Shown: positions 1-8,784, numbered from the stretch's first letter. The stretch is DNA of 64,000 bases from Flavobacterium sp. J27 (GCF_004303025.1 NZ_PJQW01000001.1:217070-281069); one strand, 5' to 3'. Notes: generated from the letters alone by a model not told the origin. Made by a program: numbers and translations.

Positions 1-305
1 AAGCTACTTTTTGCCATAGGGAGTAATCCATCCGCTTGTTGTTTCCCACTATATATTTTTACAGTTTGTTTGTTGTAAACATAAGTTGTATTTACATCTA
101 CAAATTCATTATTGCCCTTTTTTTTAATACTATCTTGTATAGATTTAGGAATTTCGTTTAAATATTTTTCAGCAATTAAAAGAGGTTCTCCCTGTTTACC
201 ATTTAAAACATAATCTATTGAATAATATTTATTGGTAAATAAACCAATTATTATAAAAACAATAGAAGAAACGAAAATTGCTAGCCAAAATCTACTTAAA
301 ACCAT
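1..305 (-). CDS. Nucleoside recognition / spore-maturation-like (SpmA/SpmB) membrane protein, N-terminal part only
   Basis: The reverse strand reads from an ATG at 305 to the window edge without a stop, giving about 101 residues. They begin with a hydrophobic segment (about residues 5-22, MVLSRFWLAIFVSS start) followed by a soluble stretch with the phrases YSIDYVLNGK and IYSGKQQADGL. This opening resembles the fused SpmA/SpmB nucleoside-recognition (Gate domain) proteins of Flavobacteria. The gate domains themselves would lie outside the window, so the family call rests on memory of the N-terminus only. The remaining 3' end is missing because of the window boundary, not because of a visible mutation. 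Confidence 0.5.
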   Translation of the reverse strand, partial: MVLSRFWLAIFVSSIVFIIIGLFTNKYYSIDYVLNGKQGEPLLIAEKYLNEIPKSIQDSIKKKGNNEFVDVNTTYVYNKQTVKIYSGKQQADGLLPMAKSS

Positions 306-467
306 AAAATTGAATTTTTGTAAATATACGATTAATGCAATATAAGATTTAAAAGATTTCTATTCAAAAAAGTAAGTAAATTTTGATACATTTCTGTTTT
401 TTAACTGAAAAATTTAATAAAACGCACTATTATAAGTATTTGATGGTTTTATCTGTAAAAAAAAACA

Positions 468-475
468 TATTTTTG
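468..475 (+). promoter_or_regulatory. Candidate -7 element TATTTTTG
   Basis: Matches the Bacteroidetes -7 consensus TAnnTTTG and lies 27 nt before the ATG of the secreted protease. No well-spaced -33 TTG is visible; the nearest lies 25 nt upstream of the element. Confidence 0.45.
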
Positions 476-502
476 AGCACTTAAATTCTAAACTATTTAT
501 TA

Positions 503-3448
503 ATGAAATTAAAATTACTACCCTTAGTCTTTATTACATCTATTTCTTTTTCGCAAACAAAAGATGATGTTGCGAAGATTATAAGAAATTATAATATTCC
601 AGAAATTAAGGAAAAAATTATTTATTTCGAAAATATAGAGAAAAGAGAAAAAGAAATTGCCATAGAAAGAGCCAATGAAATGGGTTGGCCAATTTATATT
701 TATGGTGAGAATGGTTCTTTTCAAGAACTTATGAAATTAAATTCAGATGGGACACCTGTTTATTATGCAACGACAAATGCTAATGCAGCAAAGTCAACTA
801 GGGCTATTCATTTAAATACAGGTGGTACTTTGGGATTAGATTTGAATGGTCAAGGGATGGTTGCTAGGGTTTGGGATGGTGGAACAGTGAGAAGAACTCA
901 TACTTTATTTGAAGGAAGAGTAACTACAGTTGATGACCCTTCAGGAACCACATATACAGCTCACGGAACTCATGTAACTGGAACTATTTTAGCCTCCATC
1001 ACTTCTGCTACTGCTAGAGGAATGGCTTATCAAGCTACAGCTAGAACTTTTAATTGGACAAATGATGAAAGCGAGGCTACTAGTGAAGTTTTAGGAGGAA
1101 TGTTAATTTCTAATCATTCTTATGGTGTGCCTATTACGAGTGGTACTGGAACGGTTCAACCAGCTTGGTATATAGGTGCTTATACAAGTGCTGCTAGAAA
1201 TTGGGATGAAATTGCTTATTTAGCACCTTATTATCTTCCAGTAATGTCTGCAGGAAATGAAGGAAATAATAATGATAATCCTAACCCAATTGCAACTGGT
1301 TACGATAAATTAACAGGAGATAAAACAGCTAAGAATACATTAATTGTCGCTAATGCTCAAGATGCTGTGGTTACTAATGATGGAACTTTATTTAACGTAA
1401 GTATTAATTCTTCTAGTAGTCAAGGTCCTACAGACGATAGAAGAATTAAACCAGATATTACTGGAAATGGAACAACACTAACGTCTACAATTAGTAGTAG
1501 TGATACGGCTACTGGCCCTATGACAGGAACTTCTATGGCAAGTCCAAATGTAGCCGGTACCATTTTATTATTACAACAACATTATAAAAATGTTACTAAT
1601 AATTTTATGAAAGCTGCTACTTTAAAAGGATTAGCTTGCCATACTGCTGATGATGCGGGTAGTGCAGGTCCAGATCCAAAATTTGGTTGGGGATTATTAA
1701 ATGCTAAAAAAGCAGCACAAACGATTTCAAATAATGGTTTAACTTCTTGGATTTCAGAAGAAAACTTATCGCAAGGAGAAACGTTTACCATGAGTTTTGT
1801 GTCAGAAGGAGGAACTAATAACCCACTTATTGCATCTATCACTTGGACAGACGTTCCAGGAGAAGCAAAAACCAATACTGTTGAAAACGATGCAACTCCA
1901 GTTTTAATAAATAACTTAGATATTAAAGTAACGAAAGACGGAACAATATATTATCCTTGGAGATTACAAGCAGATCCAACAGCTTTAGCAATAAGAACAG
2001 ACGATAATAATGTGGACAATGTTGAACAAGTTAAAATAGATAATCCAAGTGCAGGAACATATGTTATTACTGTAACTCATAAAGGGAATTTAACAAATGG
2101 GAATCAAGATTTTTCATTTATTGTAACCGGTGTTAAATCTGACTTTTCTTTAACGTCTAAATCAGATGATTTAATCGTATGTAATAATGAGAACGCGGTC
2201 TATGTTTTTGAATATAAACAATCAGGTTCTGGAACAACTACTTTTTCTGCGGTCGGATTACCAACAGGTGCAAATGCTGTATTTAGTCCCGCAAGTTTAA
2301 GTACAAATGGAACTGTAACTATGACAATTAGCGGGTTAACTAACGCCCAACCGGGAGATTATAGTGTGGGAATTGTAGGGGATAATGGTATTGAAACAGA
2401 AACGAGAACAAAACAATTAAAATTATATTCAAATAACTTCCAACCTACAGTTTTAACAACTCCTGTAAATAATGCTAATCCTGTTGCTACATCTATAGTT
2501 CTAGACTGGGAAGATCATGTAAATGTAGAGTCTTATAGATTGCAAGTTGCTACAGATGCAAGTTTTAATTCGTTGTTTTTAGATCAATCTAATATTTTAA
2601 ATTCAGAATATACTTTATCACTTTTAAATGAAGAAACTACCTATTATTGGAGAGTTATTCCATCTAATAGATGTGGTATTGCAACCACTTCAGAAGCAGT
2701 AGTTTACTCTTTCAATACAGGAGTTTTAACTTGTGGATATTCTTACTCAGCAACGGATTTTACTGATGCGACTATAAATTCTACGGCAAATAGTACTGCT
2801 AGTGTTCCAATTGAAGTGCCTGTAGGGTTTGTTATAGGTGACATTAATATAACATTAGATATAAGTCATACTTATATTCAAGATATGACTTATTATTTAG
2901 AAGGGCCTGCTGCTGTAGGCAGCCCAATAATAACATTATTTGACCAGCCTTGTGGAGATAATGATGATATTAATTGTACTATAGACGATAGTGGAGTAAA
3001 TTTTGTATGTAATGCATCGGCACCAGCTATTTCGGGTGTGGTAAAACCACAAGATTCATTGAATACTTTAAATGGATTAAATTCGCAAGGGACTTGGTAT
3101 TTAAGAGTGGTAGATCCTTTTAATGGAGATGGAGGTTCAATAAATAATGTAACTCTTACTTTTTGTAATTTAGAGCCCTCTTTAAGCAGTTCTAGTCAAG
3201 AATTATCTTCAAAAATTAAGGTATATCCAAATCCAGCTAAGAATAACGTTACTATTAGTTTGGATGAAAAGATAACAGGATTAACTTCTTGTATTTTATA
3301 TGATATTCAAGGAAGGGTTATTATGAATAAACAATCAACAGAAGGAATGATGAATTTGAATATTGAAGATGTTGTGGAAGGAATTTATTTGTTAACAATT
3401 ATAAATGGAAATGAAAAAACAACACAAAGGTTAGTGGTTAAAAGATAA
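503..3448 (+). CDS. Secreted S8 (subtilisin-like) serine protease with P-like domain and T9SS sorting domain
   Basis: A 981-residue secreted endopeptidase. A short signal peptide (residues 1-18, ending FSQ) precedes the S8 catalytic domain. The triad is visible as D125 (VWDGG), H154 (HGTHVTGT) and S344 (GTSMASP), with oxyanion N252 (SAGNEGN). Next come a fibronectin-III-like segment (about 647-740, YYWRV), a proprotein-convertase P-like domain (about 745-890, GTWYLRVVDP) and a C-terminal T9SS type A sorting domain (KVYPNPAKNN to KR end). The protein should therefore cross the outer membrane by the type IX system and be released or surface-attached. It appears monocistronic, with a bidirectional terminator just downstream. 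A natural substrate cannot be inferred. Confidence 0.93.
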   Translation: MKLKLLPLVFITSISFSQTKDDVAKIIRNYNIPEIKEKIIYFENIEKREKEIAIERANEMGWPIYIYGENGSFQELMKLNSDGTPVYYATTNANAAKSTRAIHLNTGGTLGLDLNGQGMVARVWDGGTVRRTHTLFEGRVTTVDDPSGTTYTAHGTHVTGTILASITSATARGMAYQATARTFNWTNDESEATSEVLGGMLISNHSYGVPITSGTGTVQPAWYIGAYTSAARNWDEIAYLAPYYLPVMSAGNEGNNNDNPNPIATGYDKLTGDKTAKNTLIVANAQDAVVTNDGTLFNVSINSSSSQGPTDDRRIKPDITGNGTTLTSTISSSDTATGPMTGTSMASPNVAGTILLLQQHYKNVTNNFMKAATLKGLACHTADDAGSAGPDPKFGWGLLNAKKAAQTISNNGLTSWISEENLSQGETFTMSFVSEGGTNNPLIASITWTDVPGEAKTNTVENDATPVLINNLDIKVTKDGTIYYPWRLQADPTALAIRTDDNNVDNVEQVKIDNPSAGTYVITVTHKGNLTNGNQDFSFIVTGVKSDFSLTSKSDDLIVCNNENAVYVFEYKQSGSGTTTFSAVGLPTGANAVFSPASLSTNGTVTMTISGLTNAQPGDYSVGIVGDNGIETETRTKQLKLYSNNFQPTVLTTPVNNANPVATSIVLDWEDHVNVESYRLQVATDASFNSLFLDQSNILNSEYTLSLLNEETTYYWRVIPSNRCGIATTSEAVVYSFNTGVLTCGYSYSATDFTDATINSTANSTASVPIEVPVGFVIGDINITLDISHTYIQDMTYYLEGPAAVGSPIITLFDQPCGDNDDINCTIDDSGVNFVCNASAPAISGVVKPQDSLNTLNGLNSQGTWYLRVVDPFNGDGGSINNVTLTFCNLEPSLSSSSQELSSKIKVYPNPAKNNVTISLDEKITGLTSCILYDIQGRVIMNKQSTEGMMNLNIEDVVEGIYLLTIINGNEKTTQRLVVKR

Positions 3449-3464
3449 AATTTTCAAGTATGAT

Positions 3465-3494
3465 AAAAAAAGAGCTGAAAAACAGCTCTTTTTT
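3465..3494. terminator. Bidirectional rho-independent terminator
   Basis: Perfect stem AAAAGAGCTG / CAGCTCTTTT with an A-rich loop. A-runs and T-runs flank it on both sides, so it can end the protease transcript (+) and the convergent exonuclease transcript (-). It ends on the first base of the exonuclease stop codon. Confidence 0.85.
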
Positions 3495-4207
3495 TATACA
3501 TGAATAATTTCGTCTTCTATTAAAATGTCTTCCCTTCTAAATCGTAAAAAGATTTGAGCAACAGCGATTACATCTTTTTCGCAATAAGTTATAATTCTGT
3601 CAATGTCATTTTCAATGTAAAAAACACGGGCTACCTCGCTGCCATCAATGTCATCTTTTGGAGAAGGTACTTGCAATACTTTGGTTAATAATTTTAATGA
3701 AGTAAAGTGTTTGTAATCTCCAAATTTCCATAATTCTAATGTGTCTAAATGTGGTACTTCCCAGGGTTTTTTGCCGAATAAATTCAGTTTGTTAGGCAAT
3801 GGAACTCCGTTAATAATCATTCGTCTGGCGATAAATGGAATGTCAAATTCTTTTGCATTATGTCCACATAGAAGGTGTTGAGGTTGATTGAAATGATTGT
3901 TCAATAAGTTTGAAAAGTCTTGTAATATTTTTTTTTCATCTCCCCAAAAGCTAGTTATTCTAAAATTTCTAATGTCTGCTTTGTTAGTAAAATATCCTAC
4001 AGAAATAGTAATTATTTTTCCAAATTCAGCCCAAATTCCAGCACGCTCATAAAAATCTTCTGCAGAAACTTCATCTCTTCTTTGGTATTGGGTTTTATTT
4101 TCCCATAATTTTTTAGTTTCTTCATCCATTCCTAAATAACTGTCATACTCAGGAACGGTTTCAATATCTAAAAATAGGATATTGTTAAGATTAATTTTTT
4201 CAATCAT
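3494..4207 (-). CDS. Predicted 3'-5' exonuclease, PolB-exonuclease-like
   Basis: A 237-residue cytoplasmic protein of the stand-alone DNA polymerase B exonuclease-like family (DNA_pol_B_exo2). The DEDD residues are visible: D14 and E16 in LFLDIETVPE, D122 in HNAKEFDIPF and D212 in YCEKDVIA. Family members are predicted metal-dependent 3'-5' exonucleases on DNA or RNA, but their biological role is not settled. The start is supported because the catalytic DIE motif follows directly after a short leader. There is no polymerase domain. It is convergent with the secreted protease and sits apart from its upstream neighbour, so it is probably transcribed alone. Confidence 0.85.
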   Translation of the reverse strand: MIEKINLNNILFLDIETVPEYDSYLGMDEETKKLWENKTQYQRRDEVSAEDFYERAGIWAEFGKIITISVGYFTNKADIRNFRITSFWGDEKKILQDFSNLLNNHFNQPQHLLCGHNAKEFDIPFIARRMIINGVPLPNKLNLFGKKPWEVPHLDTLELWKFGDYKHFTSLKLLTKVLQVPSPKDDIDGSEVARVFYIENDIDRIITYCEKDVIAVAQIFLRFRREDILIEDEIIHV

Positions 4208-4223
4208 TTTAAAATAGTTTTAT

Positions 4224-4259
4224 GCTATTAAATAGTTAAATAACTTAATGTTTAATAGC
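4224..4259. repeat. Inverted repeat upstream of the exonuclease gene
   Basis: GCTATTAAA and TTTAATAGC form perfect 9-bp arms separated by 18 nt that contain a second small AGTTA/TAACT inverted repeat. It lies about 20 nt upstream of the exonuclease start. No T-run follows on either strand, so it reads better as an AT-rich operator or leader hairpin than a terminator. Such AT-rich repeats also arise by chance. Confidence 0.35.
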
Positions 4260-4343
4260 TGTTGGCGTATAGTATAAGAGTGTATTTTTTTAAAATCAAG
4301 CTAAATGTAAAGCCTTTTCTATAATGTTAATTGAGAAAGATGA

Positions 4344-5513
4344 TTATTTTTGTGTTTGTTGTCTTACAGATAACATTTTATAACTTTCTTCTACATAAGT
4401 ATATAAGTCATTACTATGCGGATCAGTTTCTGTTTGTAAACCTTTAATATGTCCTAAACGAACAATAATTAGATTGTCTTCTGGTATTACAATGACAAAC
4501 TGACCTAAGTGTCCTCTTAAATAAAATAAATTTTTATTATTTATAGTATGCATCCAAAAACCATAACCATATTCTGGACTTTCAGGAAAACGAGGTGTAA
4601 TGCATTTTTGTACAAAAGTAGAATCTAAAATTTGTGTACCTTTCCAGTTTCCATTATTTAAGTATAATTTACCTAAGCGAGCAAAATCTCTTGCATTACT
4701 AGCAATGCAGCAATAGGCTTTTTCAATTCCGTCTGGTTCATGATCTAATTGCCATAAGGCGTTGTTTTCAGCTCCTAAAGGTTGCCAAAAATGTTTGGAA
4801 ACATAATCAGAAAGGTATTCTCCAGTTGCTTTCTCAATACACATGGCTAATAATTGTGTAGCTCCACTTAAATATTTAAAAGATTGTCCTGGTTTTTCAT
4901 TTATTTCTAAGCCTAAGATTACCTTTTTTAAGTTGTCATCAAAATAAGCTCGGGTAACAATAGAAAAAGGGCTGTAATATTTTTCATCCCAGCTTAAGCC
5001 TGAAGCCATTGAAGATAAATCGCCCACAGTAACTTCTTTAGCAAATGCTCCTTTTAATTCTGGGAAAAAATCGGCTACTTTTTGATCTAAACTTTTTATT
5101 TTTCCTTCCATAATGGCTTTTCCCAAGGCCATGGTAACTACACTTTTTGCCATGGAAAAAGAATTGGACTTAGAATCCTTGCCATAACCATCAAAATAGC
5201 TTTCATGAACAATACTATCGTTTTTAATAATTAAAAAAGCAACCGTTTGTAGTTCTTTGTGCGTTTTATCTAATGTTTCTGTTGTGGCAATTTTGTTATA
5301 ATCTTTAGATATATTCCAAGGTTGGGCTACGCCATTCTTTATTTCTCTATTTGGAAAATGAGTGTAATCATCTAAGAAGGCTGTGGTGTATCCTCTAAAA
5401 TATATTGTTCGTACTGCTCGTAATAAGTAATCAACATCGAAAATGTACATTAAGATAATAATGGATACAAGTATAATTGCAAACCATTTAAAGAATTTTT
5501 TTAAGAATTTCAT
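4344..5513 (-). CDS. Serine hydrolase of the beta-lactamase / penicillin-binding-protein-like family
   Basis: A 389-residue protein with an N-terminal membrane anchor (residues 11-26) and a periplasmic class C beta-lactamase-like fold. The nucleophile motif is S120-M-A-K123. The second motif is Y214-L-S216 rather than YxN. The third is H335-L-G337. This pattern is usual for the family of esterases, peptidases and amidohydrolases related to EstB and DD-peptidases, so it should not be called a resistance beta-lactamase. The substrate is unknown. The gene stands alone, with a small inverted repeat just before its start and no clear -7 element. Confidence 0.85.
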   Translation of the reverse strand: MKFLKKFFKWFAIILVSIIILMYIFDVDYLLRAVRTIYFRGYTTAFLDDYTHFPNREIKNGVAQPWNISKDYNKIATTETLDKTHKELQTVAFLIIKNDSIVHESYFDGYGKDSKSNSFSMAKSVVTMALGKAIMEGKIKSLDQKVADFFPELKGAFAKEVTVGDLSSMASGLSWDEKYYSPFSIVTRAYFDDNLKKVILGLEINEKPGQSFKYLSGATQLLAMCIEKATGEYLSDYVSKHFWQPLGAENNALWQLDHEPDGIEKAYCCIASNARDFARLGKLYLNNGNWKGTQILDSTFVQKCITPRFPESPEYGYGFWMHTINNKNLFYLRGHLGQFVIVIPEDNLIIVRLGHIKGLQTETDPHSNDLYTYVEESYKMLSVRQQTQK

Positions 5514-5518
5514 GTGTA

Positions 5519-5536
5519 GCTTATAGATTTATAAGC
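5519..5536. repeat. Small palindrome just upstream of the serine hydrolase start
   Basis: GCTTATA-GATT-TATAAGC, 7-bp arms with a 4-nt centre, 6 nt before the start codon. No T-run follows in the direction of transcription, so it is not an obvious terminator of the upstream alkyltransferase gene. It could be an operator or a translation-blocking hairpin, or a chance AT palindrome. Confidence 0.3.
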
Positions 5537-5572
5537 ATAAAAATAAACAAAAAAACAGTTGTTTTTAAATTT

Positions 5573-6043
5573 TTAGAAAAGACTTTCTTGTTTTACAGGG
5601 TTTTCATAATCTAACAACCATTTTTTTCTCCATAAACCACCTGCATAACCAGTTAATGAACCATCAGATCCAATCACTCTATGACAGGGTACTACAATCC
5701 AAAGCGGATTTTTACCATTTGCTGAAGCAACAGCTCTAATAGCTTTAACATCTCCTAGTTTTTTTGATAATTCTAAATAAGAAATTGTTTTACCATATGG
5801 AATGTCAAGCAATGCCTTCCATACTTTTTGTTGAAAAAGGGTGCCTTGAGGGTTTAGTTTGAAATCAAATACTGTTCTACTACCTTCAAAATATTCTTTT
5901 AACTGCTGAACTGCTATTTTTAACGCTATAGGTATTTTTTTAGAAAGCTCTTCTCCTTCAGTGATTGAAATAATGCTAACCCCTTCTTTATCACCACTAA
6001 TTTTAGCAATTCCTAATGGGGTTTTAATAAAAACTGTTTGCAT
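5573..6043 (-). CDS. ogt: Methylated-DNA--[protein]-cysteine S-methyltransferase
   Basis: A 156-residue suicide enzyme that removes alkyl groups from O6-alkylguanine in DNA. The acceptor motif is VPCHRVIGSDG with C120. The helix-turn-helix part is visible as FQQKVWKALLDIPYGKTISY (about 70-89), followed by RAVASANGKNP (about 103-112). The length is normal for an Ogt-type protein without the Ada regulatory domain. It lies downstream of the DUF1573 gene on the same strand but is separated from it by a strong terminator, so it needs its own promoter. That promoter is not obvious in the short AT-rich gap. Confidence 0.92.
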   Translation of the reverse strand: MQTVFIKTPLGIAKISGDKEGVSIISITEGEELSKKIPIALKIAVQQLKEYFEGSRTVFDFKLNPQGTLFQQKVWKALLDIPYGKTISYLELSKKLGDVKAIRAVASANGKNPLWIVVPCHRVIGSDGSLTGYAGGLWRKKWLLDYENPVKQESLF

Positions 6044-6056
6044 TTTTTAAATATAA

Positions 6057-6087
6057 AAAAAAACCATCTTAAAAAGTAAGATGGTTT
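6057..6087 (-). terminator. Rho-independent terminator of the DUF1573 gene
   Basis: Stem AAACCATCTTA / TAAGATGGTTT (arms 6061-6071 and 6077-6087) with loop AAAAG. On the minus strand it is followed by a long T-run, directly downstream of the DUF1573 gene. Confidence 0.85.
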
Positions 6088-6121
6088 CTAGTAAGTAAGA
6101 TATAAAAAAATTGTTGTTTTA

Positions 6122-6592
6122 TTATTTAAACATAACTGATTTTTCTTCTTTTTTCTCTTCCGTTTTTACGTTTCCTTTAATAATTAATACTTTAGGAGCC
6201 GCACCTTCTTCACTTGTTGTAACAGTTACTGTTTTTGTAAAATTCCCAGGATTAGCTGCATTGTAAGTCGCAGTAATGCTTCCTTTTTCACCTGGTTTAA
6301 TAGGTGTTTTGGTGTAATTTGCTGCTGTACAACCGCAAGATGGTTTTACATTTGTAATTAATACAGTTTCATTTGTTGTATTTGTAAATGTGAACTCATA
6401 TGAAACAGGTTTTCCTTTTTCAATTTCTCCAAATTCATGAGTCTCTGTATTCCATTTCATTGCAGAAGCTTTTGTTTGAGCTGCTGCTACTGTATTAGGA
6501 GCTTTAGTTACTACTTTTTTAGCTTCCACTGCTTGTGCAAAAGATAAAGAAGTAATGAATAATGCAACAATTGATAGTTTAAGCGTTTTCAT
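6122..6592 (-). CDS. DUF1573 domain-containing secreted protein
   Basis: 156 residues from the ATG at 6592. A signal peptide (MKTLKLSIVALF to SFAQA) precedes one DUF1573 domain, an Ig-like fold recognisable by HEFGEIEKGKPV, NVKPSCGCTAANYTKTPI and PGEKGSI. These proteins are common and abundant in Bacteroidetes envelopes, but their function is not established. A longer reading frame begins 33 nt upstream. I reject that start because a -7 element lies at 6623-6630, so its first codons would precede transcription, and because the signal peptide begins exactly at the shorter start. Confidence 0.88.
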   Translation of the reverse strand: MKTLKLSIVALFITSLSFAQAVEAKKVVTKAPNTVAAAQTKASAMKWNTETHEFGEIEKGKPVSYEFTFTNTTNETVLITNVKPSCGCTAANYTKTPIKPGEKGSITATYNAANPGNFTKTVTVTTSEEGAAPKVLIIKGNVKTEEKKEEKSVMFK

Positions 6593-6622
6593 ATATAATG
6601 TTTTAGTAATTATTCGATGAAG

Positions 6623-6630
6623 CAAATTTA
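6623..6630 (-). promoter_or_regulatory. -7 element TAAATTTG for the DUF1573 gene
   Basis: Exact TAnnTTTG match on the minus strand, placing the transcript start near 6616 and leaving a leader of about 24 nt before the ATG at 6592. It decides the start codon choice. Confidence 0.65.
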
Positions 6631-6650
6631 AAAAGTAATAGTAACTTTGT

Positions 6651-6692
6651 TGTTAACTAAGATGTAATGATTGTTAATGACATGTTAACAAT
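6651..6692. promoter_or_regulatory. Three TGTTAA direct repeats spaced 21 and 11 bp, candidate response-regulator site
   Basis: TGTTAA occurs at 6651, 6672 and 6683, on one face of the helix (two turns, then one turn). The last two overlap an inverted repeat ATTGTTAA-N7-TTAACAAT (6670-6692). The site lies between the divergent DUF1573 and histidine kinase genes. Spacing of 11 bp is what OmpR/PhoB-family regulators bind, and the kinase gene is followed by such a regulator. Inference only. Confidence 0.4.
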
Positions 6693-6737
6693 GATAAAAC
6701 AACTAACATATTTTGTACCATTACAAAAAAAACTAAG

Positions 6738-8030
6738 GTGAAGTTTACACAATTCAATAAAGTAAAGTTATCTCGATTTAATATTGTCATTTTAATTGGT
6801 TTCCTAGCGATTTTAGGAGTAATTATTATGCAGTTATTTTTGCTAAATCAAGCCTATTCTTTTGAAAAAAAGGAAGTTGAGGATAAAATTAATTATGCTT
6901 TATTAGATGTAGTGGAGCGAATTTATGTAGATAATAACTCAGAACTTATTGTAGCAAATCAAATAAAAAGAGTAGCTCATAATTATTATGTGGTTAATGT
7001 TAATGATGTTTTTGAAAATAATATTTTGGAGTTTTATCTTAAGAAAGAGTTTGCCAAAGTTAAATTAGATTTAGATTTTGAATATGCCATTTATGATTGT
7101 GGTTCCAATAATATGGTGTATGGAAATTATATTACTTCAAATAGCCAGCCTAGTAAAAAGTGTGTTGATTGTTTTACTAAAAATGATGATTTGATCTATT
7201 ATTTTGCGGTACGATTTCCAACCCTTAAACAAAGTTATTTTACCAGTTTAAAGCAATATTGGTTATATACTATAGTTTTATTTTTAGTTTTAATTGTTTA
7301 TGTCTACTCGGTATTACTCATGTTAAAACAAAAAAGATATACTGTTTTGCAAAATGACTTTATTAATAATATGACACATGAATTTAAAACACCCTTAGCG
7401 TCAATATTAATTGCTTCAAATTATGCCAATGATCAAAAAGAAATTAAGCAAAATCCAAGATTGTTAAAGTATGTTCAAATTATTATCAAACAAAGTAATA
7501 AACTGAATGAACATATTGAACAAATTTTATCTTTAGCGAAAACAGATAGTAATAATATTGAATTGTCTAAAACAAATGTAGATTTAAAAAAGACATTAGA
7601 TTTGATAAAAGAGAATATCACATTAAAATATGTGAAAAATATTGCGTTCGAATTTGTTTTTAACAAAAATTATTTTGTGAAAGCTGATGAGTTTCATTTT
7701 TACAATATTTTTTATAATGTTATCGAAAATGCGGTAAAGTATACAGGAAAAACAACCGTTGTCCAAGTTTCTGTTTTAGAAAGTGACAATTCTTTGTTCT
7801 TGAATATAACTGATAATGGAGAAGGAGTTCCCAAAAAAGATTTGCCTTTTATTTTTGATAAATTTTACAGGGTTGAAAGAAAAGACAGTAAGGAAATAGA
7901 AGGATTTGGAATCGGGTTAGCCTATGTGAAAAAAATTGTACAATTGCATGGTTGGAAAATAAAAGCAGAAAACACTACTCCAGGTCTAAAAATAACCATT
8001 CAAATACCAAAATCAGATATTTATGAATAA
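6738..8030 (+). CDS. Sensor histidine kinase (membrane, HisKA/HATPase)
   Basis: 430 residues starting with GTG; no in-frame ATG lies near. Two membrane segments (about 17-36 and 173-196) flank a periplasmic sensor region of about 135 residues. The cytoplasmic part has a HisKA domain with H214 in MTHEFKTPL, the N box (NVIENAVKYTG), the G1 box (DNGEGVP) and the G2 box (GFGIGLAYVKK). No HAMP domain is evident between the second membrane segment and the kinase core. The sensor region carries three cysteines (C121, C142, C145, the last two as CVDC), unusual in such a small domain. The gene overlaps the following regulator by 8 nt. The pair resembles the RprX/RprY type of Bacteroidetes; the signal is unknown. 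Confidence 0.9.
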   Translation: MKFTQFNKVKLSRFNIVILIGFLAILGVIIMQLFLLNQAYSFEKKEVEDKINYALLDVVERIYVDNNSELIVANQIKRVAHNYYVVNVNDVFENNILEFYLKKEFAKVKLDLDFEYAIYDCGSNNMVYGNYITSNSQPSKKCVDCFTKNDDLIYYFAVRFPTLKQSYFTSLKQYWLYTIVLFLVLIVYVYSVLLMLKQKRYTVLQNDFINNMTHEFKTPLASILIASNYANDQKEIKQNPRLLKYVQIIIKQSNKLNEHIEQILSLAKTDSNNIELSKTNVDLKKTLDLIKENITLKYVKNIAFEFVFNKNYFVKADEFHFYNIFYNVIENAVKYTGKTTVVQVSVLESDNSLFLNITDNGEGVPKKDLPFIFDKFYRVERKDSKEIEGFGIGLAYVKKIVQLHGWKIKAENTTPGLKITIQIPKSDIYE

Positions 8031-8706
8031 AAAAAGAATTTTATATGTTGAAGATGATGAAACCTTAGCTTTTTTAACTTCTGATAATTTAGAACAACAT
8101 TTTGAAGTAGTTCATTGTAATAATGGAGCTCTAGCTTATCAACTGTTTTGTGATCAAGAATTTGATTTATGTGTTTTAGATATTATGCTTCCAGATATGG
8201 ATGGATTTGAAATTGCTACAGAAATAAGAAAAAGGAATAAAGAAATTCCTATCATTTTTTTATCTGCTAAGGTTATGAAAGAAGATAGGATTAAAGGATT
8301 AAAATTAGGTGCAGACGATTATTTGGTAAAACCCTATTCGATAGAAGAATTAATTCTTAAAATAGAGATTTTCTTGAATAGAAGTCAGAAAAATACTGAA
8401 AAAACTACTACACAATATAGTTTAGGCTCTTTTGTTTTTGAATTTGAGAACTATTCTTTGCAAAATGATAAAAAACAAATTACACTCACCGAAAGAGAAG
8501 CTTCTCTTTTGAAATTATTTTTAGACAATGTAAATACAGTTTTAAAAAGAGAAAAAATTTTAACATCCTTGTGGGGAAATGACGATTATTTTTCAGGAAG
8601 AAGTTTGGATGTTTTTATTTCTCGATTGCGAAAAATTTTAAAAGAAGAAGAAGATGTTAAAATAGAAAATATTCCTAGGATAGGTTTTAAATTGGTTATT
8701 GTTTGA
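8023..8706 (+). CDS. OmpR/PhoB-family response regulator
   Basis: 227 residues with a receiver domain (acidic pocket E10/D11/D12, phospho-acceptor D53 in CVLDIMLPDMDG, K103 in LVKPYS) and a C-terminal winged-helix DNA-binding domain (about 130-227, ITLTEREASLLKLF and GRSLDVFISRLRKIL). Its start lies inside the end of the kinase gene, so the two are translationally coupled. It should bind direct repeats as a dimer; the TGTTAA repeats before the kinase gene are a candidate site, which would make the pair autoregulated or control the divergent DUF1573 gene. Targets cannot be read from the sequence. Confidence 0.92.
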   Translation: MNKKRILYVEDDETLAFLTSDNLEQHFEVVHCNNGALAYQLFCDQEFDLCVLDIMLPDMDGFEIATEIRKRNKEIPIIFLSAKVMKEDRIKGLKLGADDYLVKPYSIEELILKIEIFLNRSQKNTEKTTTQYSLGSFVFEFENYSLQNDKKQITLTEREASLLKLFLDNVNTVLKREKILTSLWGNDDYFSGRSLDVFISRLRKILKEEEDVKIENIPRIGFKLVIV

Positions 8707-8750
8707 TTTTTAAAGAGTTGTAATTGTTAATAAAAATTGTTGATAAAATT

Positions 8751-8779
8751 TTGAAAACTATATTGTTTAAGTAACTTTG
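8751..8779 (+). promoter_or_regulatory. Promoter TTG-N18-TAACTTTG of the HU/SPOR gene
   Basis: -33 TTG at 8751-8753 and -7 TAACTTTG at 8772-8779 are well spaced. Transcription would start at about 8785-8787, on the ATG itself, suggesting a leaderless message. Confidence 0.65.
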
Positions 8780-8784
8780 CAATT

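Noticed and set aside
4344..5513. Antibiotic-resistance beta-lactamase
   Set aside because: SxxK is present, but the second motif is YLS and the family is mostly esterases and peptidases; no evidence for beta-lactam hydrolysis.
6593..6625. Eleven extra residues before the DUF1573 signal peptide
   Set aside because: They run into the -7 element and would bury the signal peptide.
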